A DNA stretch of 33,306 nucleotides from Lewinellaceae bacterium (GCA_029976695.1 JARQTN010000050.1:43702-77007); one strand, 5' to 3'; counted from the first letter of the stretch, positions 8,801 through 17,617 are shown. The notes: generated by a model from the letters alone, not told the origin. A program made the numbers and translations.

Positions 8801-9877
8801 CTATGGTGTGGTATCCCGGGCACACCTGAAACCAAGGTGATTCAACCCTGTATCGGATGTGGAACCCATGCGCCTTGCATTCCGGTAGCCGGAGCAATAA
8901 TCTTCACTGCAAAGAAATGAACCACCGCGTACCACCCTTTCCTGCTGGTAGGGCATGAGCGGGTTGAAAGACCTGCCCGGCCCTGTTGTGTTCGGACTTG
9001 CCGCTTCCTCGCTTTGATAGTAAGAAAAGTCAAACCAGTCATGGCACCATTCCCAGACATTGCCGGCCATATCATATAATCCATACCCATTGGGCGGGAA
9101 GGATCTGACCGGTGCGGTACTTTCAAAACCATCCTTTTTCTTGTTTTCATAGGGGAAGAGTCCCTGCCAGAAGTTTGCTTTCGGTTTTCCTTCAAGGACA
9201 TAGTCATTGCCCCAGGGGTAGATCATGTTTTCCAGGCCGCCCCTTGCCGCCCACTCCCATTCTGCTTCTGTCGGAAGCCGTTTACCAGCCCATTTTGCAT
9301 AGGCTACCGCATCCTCCCAGGCAATCTGGACAACCGGATGGTCCATTTTGTCCTCGATGGAACTTCCGGGACCTTCAGGGTGCTTCCAGTTTGCCCCGAT
9401 CGTCCATTCCCACCACAGGCCGGGGTTGTTGAGCGGGACGGGATATTCGGTCATTTTGAAAACCAGTGCCCCTGGCTGCAACTGGTCATCCGGTGGTTTT
9501 GGCGTGCCAGGTGGGAGCTCCTTTTTCATAGCCTCCCAGTCGATTGGCCTTTCTGCGATGGTCACATATCCTGTTTCTTCGACAAACCTGGCAAACGCCC
9601 GGTTTGTCACTTCTGTTTCATCCATCCAGAATGAACTGATGGTGACTTTATGTTTCGGGTATTCATTCGGGTCAGCCTGAGCATTATCCCCGCCCATGTT
9701 CAATACCCCGCCGGGTACCAGGACCATCCCGTTTTTCTTTTTGATTTTGACCTGGTTGGCTGGTGGTGGCACAGCATCCATATCCGGCGCCTTGTTTTCA
9801 TTTTGAACACAGGACATGCCCGCCCAACCGACAAGGAGAAAACAAAAAACCAGAATGGGAAAAGATGGATGGCTCAT
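8801..9877 (-). CDS. Exported formylglycine-generating enzyme (SUMF1/FGE type), likely lipoprotein
   Basis: FGE oxidises the active-site cysteine of sulfatases to formylglycine using oxygen and copper. This 358-residue protein has the full FGE-sulfatase fold in order: MVLVPGGVLNMGGDNAQ, FWMDETEVTN, GANWKHPEGP, DHPVVQIAWEDAVAYAKWAG, KRLPTEAEWEWAARGG, FPPNGYGLYDMAGNVWEWC, and a final LGFRCA. RGGSFLCSEDYCSGYR holds two cysteines (323 and 328) with the spacing of the catalytic pair C336/C341 of human SUMF1, so it should be a true FGE and not a cysteine-less relative. The N-terminus is a signal peptide with a cysteine at residue 23; the lipobox (GMSC) is imperfect, so lipidation is probable but not certain. 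The fold is shared with the T9SS/gliding lipoproteins GldK and GldJ, but the cysteine pair and SUMF1-like motifs argue against those. It is upstream of, and probably co-transcribed with, the glycan sensor gene, which points to sulfated-glycan use. Confidence 0.93.
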   Translation of the reverse strand: MSHPSFPILVFCFLLVGWAGMSCVQNENKAPDMDAVPPPANQVKIKKKNGMVLVPGGVLNMGGDNAQADPNEYPKHKVTISSFWMDETEVTNRAFARFVEETGYVTIAERPIDWEAMKKELPPGTPKPPDDQLQPGALVFKMTEYPVPLNNPGLWWEWTIGANWKHPEGPGSSIEDKMDHPVVQIAWEDAVAYAKWAGKRLPTEAEWEWAARGGLENMIYPWGNDYVLEGKPKANFWQGLFPYENKKKDGFESTAPVRSFPPNGYGLYDMAGNVWEWCHDWFDFSYYQSEEAASPNTTGPGRSFNPLMPYQQERVVRGGSFLCSEDYCSGYRNARRMGSTSDTGLNHLGFRCARDTTP

Positions 9878-10111
9878 AAGACCACGTTTTGCATGCCTCC
9901 AATATATGAAAAGTTCAATGGCGTTGAAGGAAGGCAGGCCAGGGAGAAGTGATAAATGATGATTCTGAAACCTATTTGAACGATTTCTGGAAGTACATTT
10001 CCTGCCATGGAAGATATTGGGGTGATTTCGGTTTATTGCTGATGGTGATTCAGGTCCGCCAGGGGATTCATTTCATGGAGATCCGATCACCATCCGTTAA
10101 AACTGAGTTGA

Positions 10112-10165
10112 AAATCAGATTTTTTTCAGTTTGAAAAAATATTCAGTCTGTTTTATATCTGATTT
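10112..10165. repeat. 9-bp inverted repeat with 36-bp spacer
   Basis: AAATCAGAT at 10112-10120 is the exact reverse complement of ATCTGATTT at 10157-10165. A further shorter inverted pair (AAACTGA/TCAGTTT) lies in the same AT-rich block. It could be a regulatory site for either divergent operon, but a match of this size in 1 kb of AT-rich DNA is also expected by chance. Confidence 0.3.
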
Positions 10166-10519
10166 GGAATGAGCTAACTATGTATTTATTTCAGGAGTTA
10201 TGTGTGATATGGCTGTATGTACATTGTTGATTATAAGACAATTACAAAAATTTTATAAAAACTGATTCGGCTGGATAGTGGCATCATTTATGTAGCATCT
10301 GAAAAATATGGGATTAGATGTAAGAAATTTTTGCTGATTGCTGATTATTTTATATTTTCGATTCAGCTAATCACCTGAGATAAAATATTGCATTTGTCTC
10401 TCCCCCCAGAGGTTGGCGTCCCCCCAAGTTTGTAGCAGTATATCTTATGTGCGGTCCTGTCCGGCGACATAATGCCGGATATGATTTCACAGCATCTCAT
10501 CCATCAATAAGGGGTCTGC

Positions 10520-10678
10520 GTGCATGATCGCATCGCACCAGAAGAACAACCTGGATTTGAAATGAAAGATAAATTTCAGATCCCAGGCATGGTATATTCC
10601 ATGAAGGACTATAGACGAAACAGCTATGACTTGTACGAAAGGAGTTTTCTATTTGGACAATTGGATCAACCACCTTGA
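10520..10678 (+). pseudogene. Short protein-like frame, possible decayed gene remnant
   Basis: From a GTG at 10520 there is a 52-codon frame ending in TGA at 10676-10678, with protein-like composition (for example MKDYRRNSYDLYERSFLFG). Immediately after it, another frame continues with LKEANELRAFSREEGRKC and then stops, as if a longer coding sequence had been broken by frameshift. I do not recognise the family. There is no ribosome-binding site or neighbouring gene that supports expression. A transposase or other accessory-gene fossil is possible but unproven, and it may be chance. Confidence 0.2.
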
Positions 10679-10785
10679 AGGAGGCCAATGAATTGCGTGC
10701 CTTTTCCAGGGAAGAGGGGCGCAAATGCCGAGCCTGAACAGGAATGAACATAATTTGAAAAACGGACAATTACAATCCCATGATC

Positions 10786-10870
10786 GGTTTTAGCCGACTT
10801 ATAATGCAAACACCAAAAATAAAATTGGGCTTATGAATGAAACATAGATTTATTAACCAAGGCTAAAACC
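10786..10870. repeat. 10-bp inverted repeat bracketing the promoter region of the first giant gene
   Basis: GGTTTTAGCC at 10786-10795 is the exact reverse complement of GGCTAAAACC at 10861-10870. The 65 bases between include the candidate promoter. A direct CTTATAA follows or overlaps the end of each arm (10798-10804 and 10870-10876). It could be an operator pair, a hairpin, or very short invertible-DNA arms. No recombinase gene is seen in the window. Confidence 0.35.
10825..10852 (+). promoter_or_regulatory. Candidate Bacteroidota-type promoter of the 2165-aa gene
   Basis: TTG at 10825-10827 and TAGATTTA at 10845-10852 are 17 bases apart. This approximates the phylum consensus of TTG then TAnnTTTG, with the last base A instead of G. 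The predicted transcript would start near 10859, giving a leader of about 35 bases before the ATG at 10894. Confidence 0.4.
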
Positions 10871-10893
10871 TTATAAACTCATTAGGGGGTATT

Positions 10894-13800
10894 ATGGGTA
10901 TACATAAGGTGCTTTTACGTTTGTACAGGTTTCAAAATTGGGGAATCTGCATTGTTTGGATTGCAGCTTTATCTGCTGCCGGATCTATTGATCCGGAAAC
11001 GCCGCTGGAGTTTGAGGCAAGCAGTTTGCCTGTCTGGAATGATCCGGACGGGAAACTTGAATCTCGTTTGCCATTGGCTTCGGGGCATGAAGGGATCTAT
11101 GCCTTGAAACCAGGAGCAGATCATCCCGAAAATGCCGGTGAACTCACTGTGCTGAATTGTGCCAATCCTCCGGTCATTGACAACATCTCCGGGGATGGTC
11201 TGTCCTGTGCAAATAACATGGACGGGGACGTATTGATACATGTAACGGGAGGAACTCCATTTCCAGGTCCATATCCCTACCAGTTTGATTGGGATTGGGA
11301 CGCGACACCCCAGAATGATGACTTTTCATGTGGCTGCCCAAGTGGTGAATACGAAGACTTGTCCGGCCTGGGTGCTGGGATTTACACCGTGACAGTGACC
11401 GATGCAAATGGGTGTACTGCGACAGCATCTGCCCCAGTCACCCTTCCAAATTCCCCGGACATTACAGGGAACGCTTTTGATGTCCAGTGCTTTGGTGAAG
11501 CAGATGGGACGATCGAGATCGATGTGACAGGAGGCACCCCAAACCCTTTTTCAGGAAACTACGATTTTGACTGGAGTAATGATGGGACAGGGGATCATGA
11601 TGATCCCGAGGATCTTTCTGGTATTGGTCCCGGTACATATACGGTCATCGTAACAGACTTCCTTGGCTGTACTGCTGAAGCCACATTTACCATAAACGAG
11701 CCGACCGAACTCAACTCAAGTGTGACCGCCGAGGCTGTGCAATGTGCCGGCGAGTCTACAGGCACGATAGATCTGACTGTAAGCGGAGGAACGACCCCAT
11801 ACACTTTTGACTGGAACCATGATGGCACTGGTGACAATGATGACCCGCAGAATCTTCAGGACCTCCCTGCCGGTACGTACGCCGTTACGGTTACAGATGC
11901 TAATGGTTGTACAACGGTAGCCAGTGTGATCCTGAATGAACCAGCACATGCCGTTGAGGCAAGTGTTACTGGTTTTGACGCCCAATGCTTTGGAGAAGCG
12001 AGCGGCAATGTTGATCTGACGGTATCCGGAGGGACAGGGTCCTATACGTTCAGCTGGAGTAATGGGGCGGGTACCGAAGACTTGCAAAATGTCCCTGCCG
12101 GAAGCTATACAGTTGTGGTTACAGATGCCAATGGCTGTACAGCAACAGCCAACTTTACAGTAAATGAGCCTCCTGAACTGACAGGCCAGTATACCGAACA
12201 GGTCTGTGCCGGGGGAACCGTCATGCTCAATGGGACAGTTTATGATGAAACCAACCCTTCCGGAACAGAGGTGTTTACATCTGCAGGCGGCTGTGATTCC
12301 ACGGTAACCATTACGCTGACTTTCGATCCACCGGCGACCGGGGAGGAGTTATATACCGGGTGCAGTGGTGACGCCTATTCGGTTGTCGTCAACGGATCGG
12401 TCTACGACGAATCCAATCCTTCCGGAACGGAACTCATCACAACAGCCGAAGGCTGCGATTCCATTGTCACAGTGAACCTGACCTTCCAGAGTGCATCGAC
12501 GGGTGAAGAAACCTATGCAGGCTGCACGGGTGATGGCTATAGTGTTGTCGTCAATGGAACGACCTATCATGAATCGAACCCGTCAGGTACAGAAACCCTC
12601 ACAAATGCAAATGGCTGTGACTCCGTTGTGACAGTCACACTTACATTCAACCAGCCAACCACATCCGAGATTACGAATGACGCCTGTACCGGTGACGGTT
12701 ATAGTGTCACTGTAAATGGAACGATATACAATGAATCCAACCCCTCAGGTGTCGAAGTGATCAGCAATGCAAACGGCTGTGATTCGACGATCACGATAGA
12801 CCTGTTTTTTGGCACGCCTTCCAGCAGTGATGTCACATATACGGGCTGCCAGGGTGACGGTTACAGTGTCGTGGTGAATGGGACCACATACGATGAGTCC
12901 AATCCTTCAGGTGTCGAGGTAACAACAAATGCCGACGGTTGCGATTCAACGATCACGGTGGCACTCAACTTCCTTTCACCCATAACGGAGGAGATCAATT
13001 ATAGTGGCTGTTTTGGAGACGGCTACTCCGTAGTGGTCAATGGGACCACATATGATGAAACCAACCCGACTGGTCAGGAGACCCTAACGGGTGGGAATGG
13101 ATGTGATTCCATCATCATCATCAATCTGGTTTTCTCCGACCAGTCCGCAGGTGAAGAAAGTTATGCCGGATGCACAGGTGACGGGTACTCAGTTGTCGTG
13201 AACGGGACGACTTACAATGAAGGCAACCCCAGCGGCCAGGAAACGCTGGTTGCAAACAGCGGTTGTGATTCTGTGGTGACCATCAACCTGGCCTTTGCCC
13301 AGCCTTCATCATCAACACTGGAATACACCGGTTGCTCAGGGGATGGATATACTGTCACGGTGAATGGCATTGTATACAGCGAGGCAAACCCCGATGGTAC
13401 AGAAGTCATCCAGAATGCTGCAGGTTGTGATTCAACGATTACAATTGACCTTGTATTCAACGAGCCCACTTCGGAAGAGATCCTGTACGAGGGATGTGCC
13501 GGTGATGGATACGCGATCACGGTCAATGGAACGGTGTATAATGAAGGCAACCCCTCCGGAACGGAAGTCATGCCGAATGCTGCAGGATGTGATTCGACAA
13601 TCACGATCAACCTGGTCTTCCAGCCGGTCAATACGACTGAGATCAATTATGCCGGCTGTGTTGGAGACGGCTATTCAATCAATGTAAACGGAACGATTTA
13701 TGACGAAACAAATACAACTGGGACTGAATTCCTGACCACACCTTCAGGCTGCGACTCCATCGTGGAAATCAACCTCTCTTTCGCGAGTGAGATCTACACG

Positions 13801-16800
13801 TTGCTGGATACTGCCATTTGCTCCGGGGGGGCGATTACCATTGGCGGCATCGTATTTGACGTATCAAATACAAATGGCATGGTGACATTCGTGGCAGGCG
13901 GTGGCTGCGATTCTATTGTCGAGGTTCAATTAAGTTTCCTGCCGGTTCCTGAAGGGTATGAAACATACCATGGTTGCAGTGGTGATGGGTATTCCGTTTT
14001 TGTTGGGGGCACCGTATATGATGAAACCAATCCAACAGGTACCGAATTGATCGTCAGCCCGGAAGGGTGTGACTCGATTGTCGTGGTTGATCTTGTTTTC
14101 GGTGACAACATCGTGACCGAGATTGATTCCCTGATGTGTCCCGGTCAATCTGTTGTGGTGAACGGGATCATTTATGATGAGAACAACCAGACTGGAACAG
14201 AAGTGATTCCGGGTGCTGGCTGTGATTCCGTCGTCATCGTCAATCTGTTTTTTACAATGCAGGATACTTCATATGTGGAATATGAGGGCTGTTTTGGCGA
14301 CGGGTACAGTGTCGTTGTCAATGGGACGGCATATGACGAGACAAACCCTGAAGGAACTGAGCTGCTGTCTTCTCAGACTGGCTGTGATTCTGTTGTGATC
14401 GTCACGCTGTCTTTTATAATGCAGGATACTTCGTATGTGGGGTATGAAGGCTGCACTGGAGATGGATACAGTGTCATTGTCAATGGTACTGCGTATGACG
14501 AGGCGAACCCTGCAGGAACTGAATTGATGTCTTCACAGTCTGGCTGTGATTCTATCGTGGTCATTGATCTTGTGTTCCATGCTTCTTCAGAGGAGGTAAT
14601 CAACTACCAGGGCTGTGTCGGGGACAATTACAGTCTCGAGGTCAATGGTACGGTCTATGATGCTTTAAATCCTTCGGGAACAGAAATCATGTCAAACCAG
14701 TTTGGTTGTGACTCAGTGATCCATGTTTCCCTTTCCTTTGGCGACACAATTGTACACCATATTTCATACCTGGGATGTATTGGCGATGGCTATTCGGTAG
14801 ATGTTGGCGGCCAGGTGTTTGATGAGACCAACCCGGTGGGCGAAGTGTTCTTTCCCTCAAATACAGGGTGCGATTCCATCGTGGTCGTATCCCTTTTGTA
14901 CCAGGCTCCTGTTGTTACTGTAGTCAACGAGGAACTTTGCCAGGGGGACTCCATGACAATCAACGGAACTGTCTATCATGCGGCCAATCCGCAAGGCACA
15001 GAGGTGATGCAAGGCGCCATGTGTGACTCCATTGTCGAGGTTACCCTGACTTTTATTGAAGCCTTCACAGATACCATTTCCTATACAGGCTGCATGGGTG
15101 ACGGATATGAAGTAGTCGTGGATACTATCGTTTTTTCTGAATCAAACCCGACAGGACAAGTCGTACTGGTATCTTCCTCTGGTTGTGACTCCACAGTTGT
15201 GGTTGACCTTTCCTTTGAGAACTGCTGCCAGCCGGAGGAGCAGGTCATCCAGGCGACGATTTGTGCGGGCGGATCATATGACTTCAATGGGATGATGCTG
15301 GACCAGCCCGGTGCATACGCTGATTCCCTGCTGAATACAGCCGGGTGCGACAGTGTTGTGATCCTGGAACTCCAGGTCGCAGACTTCCCGGAAGTTGAAG
15401 CAAGCGTTGACGGGATGATCACCTGTACGTCTGCCGAAGTCATGCTTACAGGGATAACGACCGCGGGAGCCCAGGTGCACTGGGAAGGACCGGGTATCGA
15501 TCCGGCACAAGGATCAACCCTCACCCTCATGACGTCAAGTCCCGGATGGCACTACCTGTACGCGGTAAGCGGGCACGGCTGCCAGTCCCTGGACTCAGTC
15601 CTTGTTGAGCAGCATGAGGATGTTCCTGTGATCTCCGTGTGTGATGATTTGGCACTGGATTGTGCGCATGATTCAGTCGTACTCAATGTCGAGGTAAGTG
15701 GTGCCCATTGCATGATAGAGTGGATCGGTCCTGGAATGCCGGGTGGAATGGGCTACGATACCAATGTGGTCGTCAATACCCCGGGCGTATATACAGTGAT
15801 GGCCCTGGATACCATAAGTGAATGTGCATCTCCTGTGGATACGGTCCTTGTATATGATCACACAAGGGAGGTAGAAGCTGAAATAGACGGGGATGAAATA
15901 CTGACCTGCCAGCGGGCTTCAGCGATGCTGAACTGCTATTCCTCGACAACGGGTGCACACATCGAGTACACCTGGATGAATTGGGAAGGGAAATTGCTTG
16001 GCCATCAAATGGAATTGGAGGTGAATGAACCGGGAAAGTACTTTCTGCATGTGATGGACAAGGAAAGTATGTGTGCAGATATGGATTCAACGATTGTGGC
16101 AGATAACAAGAATTTCCCTGTAGCTGCGATCGGCGATGTGGATCATCTGGATTGCAGAAATGAATCAGTGATTGTCGAAGCGATGCAGGCGCCAGGGAAT
16201 GAAAATGTCGTGTATACCTGGCAAGGTCCTGAGAATGCATTTCTGTCAAGTCGGTTTGAACCAGCCGTTGAAGTCATGAAAAGCGGAATGTACTACCTGA
16301 TCGTAAAGGACACACTGAGTTTCTGCTTCGAAGAGGATTCTGTGTTCGTTGAGGAGTTCAGGGAAATTCCGGTGATCGATGCGGGGCAGGACCAGCAATT
16401 GACTTGTCTCCAGGTTTTGGCCGATCTCGGATCTGCAATAAATCCACAATCATCTGACTATTTGTATGCCTGGTCAGGTCCCGGAGTTCCTGCAGGGGCG
16501 GCAAACCAATATGGTATCCAGGTTGACCAGGAGGGGATGTACCATCTCTCTGTGACGAACCTCCTCAACGGTTGTGAGGCAGATGATTCCGTATATGTGG
16601 CCATTTCCGGGCCTATTGAGAGTGCTCTTGTTGAGTTCCAGGATCTGACCTGTTCAGGTACAAATGACGGGATGATCATCATCGAGGAGGTTTTTGGCGG
16701 AACCGCCCCGTTTACTTACCAGTTAAACGGTCAGCCTGCTTCTCCTGCCGGTGTGTACACGGACCTGGCACCGGGAAATTATCATGTACAGATCACGGAT

Positions 16801-17391
16801 CAGAATGGTTGTACCTGGGAATCTGAGATTCCGATTGAAGACGGGATCGAGTTGAGTATTGATGTTGGGCCAGACCTGATCCTGGATTATGGAGACACAT
16901 ACCAGCTTGCGCCGGAATTGTTACTCTCAAACGGGTATATCGATTCCATTGTGTGGTCGCCCCAGGAATTCCTTTCCTGTTCAAATTGCCTGAACCCGGT
17001 ACTTACCGGCCTGGGAAATCAGGCGGTTAGTGTCACGGTATACACTGAATTCGGGTGTTCTGCTTCGGACGCGCTCAATCTCCAGATCGAAGAGAGCTAT
17101 GAAGTCTATATCCCGAATGTGTTTACGCCAAACGGTGATGGAAAGAACGATTACTTCACCCTGTTTGGCGATGACAATGTGAAGGTGATCAATAAATTGG
17201 AAATCTTCAACAGGTGGGGGGACAAGGTTTTTTCCAGGAGCAATCTTCATCCAGGAGATACGGATATGGGCTGGGATGGCAGATTTAACGGAGAAATCGT
17301 CAACTCTTCAGTTTACGTGTATGTCTTTGAAGTGGAATTGCATAATGGCCTGAAAGAGACCTATAAAGGAGATGTGACCCTGTTAAGATAG
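10894..17391 (+). CDS. Giant T9SS-exported repeat protein with SprB repeats, 54-aa two-cysteine repeats and type B sorting domain
   Basis: The 2165-residue protein is probably a surface adhesin or matrix protein. The ATG at 10894 follows AGGGGG by four bases, and the N-terminus looks like a signal peptide (WGICIVWIAALSAAG). Four SprB-type repeats lie at about 90-430 (pattern SGGT.PYTF.W, DLPAGTY.VTVTDANGCT). About twenty repeats of ~54 residues fill 434-1495. Five or so Ig/PKD-like units follow at about 1497-1910 (pattern LTC, YTWQGPE, CEADDSV), then another SprB-like repeat at about 1912-1985. The last ~97 residues (YIPNVFTPNGDGKNDYF, IFNRWGDKVF, GWDGRFNGE, YVYVFEVE) are the gliding-motility-associated C-terminal domain, a type B T9SS sorting signal. 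Such proteins are exported across the outer membrane and anchored or released. SprB-like repeats occur in the gliding adhesin SprB, but a motility role here is inference. No enzyme domain is seen. It is flanked by its own promoter candidate and a weak terminator. Confidence 0.9.
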   Translation: MGIHKVLLRLYRFQNWGICIVWIAALSAAGSIDPETPLEFEASSLPVWNDPDGKLESRLPLASGHEGIYALKPGADHPENAGELTVLNCANPPVIDNISGDGLSCANNMDGDVLIHVTGGTPFPGPYPYQFDWDWDATPQNDDFSCGCPSGEYEDLSGLGAGIYTVTVTDANGCTATASAPVTLPNSPDITGNAFDVQCFGEADGTIEIDVTGGTPNPFSGNYDFDWSNDGTGDHDDPEDLSGIGPGTYTVIVTDFLGCTAEATFTINEPTELNSSVTAEAVQCAGESTGTIDLTVSGGTTPYTFDWNHDGTGDNDDPQNLQDLPAGTYAVTVTDANGCTTVASVILNEPAHAVEASVTGFDAQCFGEASGNVDLTVSGGTGSYTFSWSNGAGTEDLQNVPAGSYTVVVTDANGCTATANFTVNEPPELTGQYTEQVCAGGTVMLNGTVYDETNPSGTEVFTSAGGCDSTVTITLTFDPPATGEELYTGCSGDAYSVVVNGSVYDESNPSGTELITTAEGCDSIVTVNLTFQSASTGEETYAGCTGDGYSVVVNGTTYHESNPSGTETLTNANGCDSVVTVTLTFNQPTTSEITNDACTGDGYSVTVNGTIYNESNPSGVEVISNANGCDSTITIDLFFGTPSSSDVTYTGCQGDGYSVVVNGTTYDESNPSGVEVTTNADGCDSTITVALNFLSPITEEINYSGCFGDGYSVVVNGTTYDETNPTGQETLTGGNGCDSIIIINLVFSDQSAGEESYAGCTGDGYSVVVNGTTYNEGNPSGQETLVANSGCDSVVTINLAFAQPSSSTLEYTGCSGDGYTVTVNGIVYSEANPDGTEVIQNAAGCDSTITIDLVFNEPTSEEILYEGCAGDGYAITVNGTVYNEGNPSGTEVMPNAAGCDSTITINLVFQPVNTTEINYAGCVGDGYSINVNGTIYDETNTTGTEFLTTPSGCDSIVEINLSFASEIYTLLDTAICSGGAITIGGIVFDVSNTNGMVTFVAGGGCDSIVEVQLSFLPVPEGYETYHGCSGDGYSVFVGGTVYDETNPTGTELIVSPEGCDSIVVVDLVFGDNIVTEIDSLMCPGQSVVVNGIIYDENNQTGTEVIPGAGCDSVVIVNLFFTMQDTSYVEYEGCFGDGYSVVVNGTAYDETNPEGTELLSSQTGCDSVVIVTLSFIMQDTSYVGYEGCTGDGYSVIVNGTAYDEANPAGTELMSSQSGCDSIVVIDLVFHASSEEVINYQGCVGDNYSLEVNGTVYDALNPSGTEIMSNQFGCDSVIHVSLSFGDTIVHHISYLGCIGDGYSVDVGGQVFDETNPVGEVFFPSNTGCDSIVVVSLLYQAPVVTVVNEELCQGDSMTINGTVYHAANPQGTEVMQGAMCDSIVEVTLTFIEAFTDTISYTGCMGDGYEVVVDTIVFSESNPTGQVVLVSSSGCDSTVVVDLSFENCCQPEEQVIQATICAGGSYDFNGMMLDQPGAYADSLLNTAGCDSVVILELQVADFPEVEASVDGMITCTSAEVMLTGITTAGAQVHWEGPGIDPAQGSTLTLMTSSPGWHYLYAVSGHGCQSLDSVLVEQHEDVPVISVCDDLALDCAHDSVVLNVEVSGAHCMIEWIGPGMPGGMGYDTNVVVNTPGVYTVMALDTISECASPVDTVLVYDHTREVEAEIDGDEILTCQRASAMLNCYSSTTGAHIEYTWMNWEGKLLGHQMELEVNEPGKYFLHVMDKESMCADMDSTIVADNKNFPVAAIGDVDHLDCRNESVIVEAMQAPGNENVVYTWQGPENAFLSSRFEPAVEVMKSGMYYLIVKDTLSFCFEEDSVFVEEFREIPVIDAGQDQQLTCLQVLADLGSAINPQSSDYLYAWSGPGVPAGAANQYGIQVDQEGMYHLSVTNLLNGCEADDSVYVAISGPIESALVEFQDLTCSGTNDGMIIIEEVFGGTAPFTYQLNGQPASPAGVYTDLAPGNYHVQITDQNGCTWESEIPIEDGIELSIDVGPDLILDYGDTYQLAPELLLSNGYIDSIVWSPQEFLSCSNCLNPVLTGLGNQAVSVTVYTEFGCSASDALNLQIEESYEVYIPNVFTPNGDGKNDYFTLFGDDNVKVINKLEIFNRWGDKVFSRSNLHPGDTDMGWDGRFNGEIVNSSVYVYVFEVELHNGLKETYKGDVTLLR
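12193..15378 (+). repeat. About 20 tandem 162-bp repeats coding for a 54-aa two-cysteine unit
   Basis: The protein-level unit is approximately YxGCxGDGYSVVVNGT.YDE.NPSGTE, then about eight variable residues, then GCDS.V..L.F and a variable linker of about eight. Typical units have cysteines at positions 4 and 35 of the unit. I count 20 units. The first, eleventh, thirteenth, eighteenth and twentieth are divergent, with the opening reduced to forms like ICSGG or LCQGDS. The codons differ widely between most units, so the array is old and conserved at protein level, except for units 14 and 15, which are close in DNA too. The GCDS-type repeat is common in secreted Bacteroidota proteins. Confidence 0.93.
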
Positions 17392-17418
17392 GAAACCGCC
17401 TTGTTTACCCGTTTTTGC

Positions 17419-17448
17419 AAAGTATCATTATATATCATACTTTTTTTT
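17419..17448 (+). terminator. Weak AT-rich intrinsic terminator after the 2165-aa gene
   Basis: AAAGTAT at 17419-17425 pairs with ATACTTT at 17437-17443, and the arm runs into a tract of eight T (17441-17448). The seven-pair stem is AT-rich and so only moderately stable. Its position about 30 bases after the stop supports a terminator. Confidence 0.5.
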
Positions 17449-17591
17449 AATGACTTCTCTATCTGGCTGAAGTCCAATGTAAAGTGAATATCAAGAATCG
17501 ACTATATGTGGGTTATTGGTACTTCATTTTCGGTGGATTTTCCGGCTTGAATCCTGCCTGAACCACTACTCAACAAACAGTTTTATTGGAG

Positions 17592-17617
17592 TTATTGAAT
17601 TATTTGATATTCAATAA
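17592..17617. repeat. 9-bp inverted repeat, 8-bp spacer, upstream of the second giant gene
   Basis: TTATTGAAT at 17592-17600 is the exact reverse complement of ATTCAATAA at 17609-17617. No T tract follows, so it is not a plus-strand terminator. It lies about 60 bases before the promoter-like box and could be a regulator site. Confidence 0.4.

Larger units (their letters stand above)
9878..10893. other. 1-kb intergenic region between divergent gene blocks
   Basis: No convincing long gene is visible here. The segment 10090-10410 is AT-rich. The rest is of more coding-like composition but broken by stops in every frame. Both the minus-strand FGE operon and the plus-strand giant gene must draw their promoters from here. 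Around 10406-10426 there are two C6 runs. Individual elements (inverted repeats, a candidate promoter, a possible coding remnant) are listed separately. Confidence 0.7.

Noticed and set aside
8784-8897. Longer N-terminus for the hybrid regulator starting at 8897
   Set aside because: It would overlap the FGE gene by 97 bases and place 38 unrelated residues before a good signal peptide. Starts at 8798 or 8783 fit the gene spacing and export.
8801-9877. GldK/GldJ gliding or T9SS lipoprotein
   Set aside because: Those share the FGE-sulfatase fold, but this protein has SUMF1-specific motifs and the catalytic C-x4-C pair and sits with a glycan regulator.
9949-10134. 61-codon plus-strand frame from a GTG next to the FGE start
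   Set aside because: No ribosome-binding site and no recognisable domain; it runs into the AT-rich block and overlaps the likely FGE promoter region.
10497-10769. 90-codon minus-strand frame in the intergenic region
   Set aside because: No signal, domain or ribosome-binding site. The plus-strand frames over the same bases look more protein-like, and those too are doubtful.
13825-13831. Run of seven G in the first giant gene as a phase-variation tract
   Set aside because: Seven bases is short for slippage, it encodes an ordinary Gly-Gly in unit 11, and a similar G7 run occurs in the regulator gene (6490-6496).
12193-15378. CRISPR-like array suggested by regular spacing
   Set aside because: The 162-base period is coding, in frame, with no identical short repeats or unique spacers.
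15773-16249. 158-codon minus-strand frame opposite the first giant gene
   Set aside because: Low-complexity, histidine/serine/proline-rich composition with no domain; antisense shadow of the Ig-like region.
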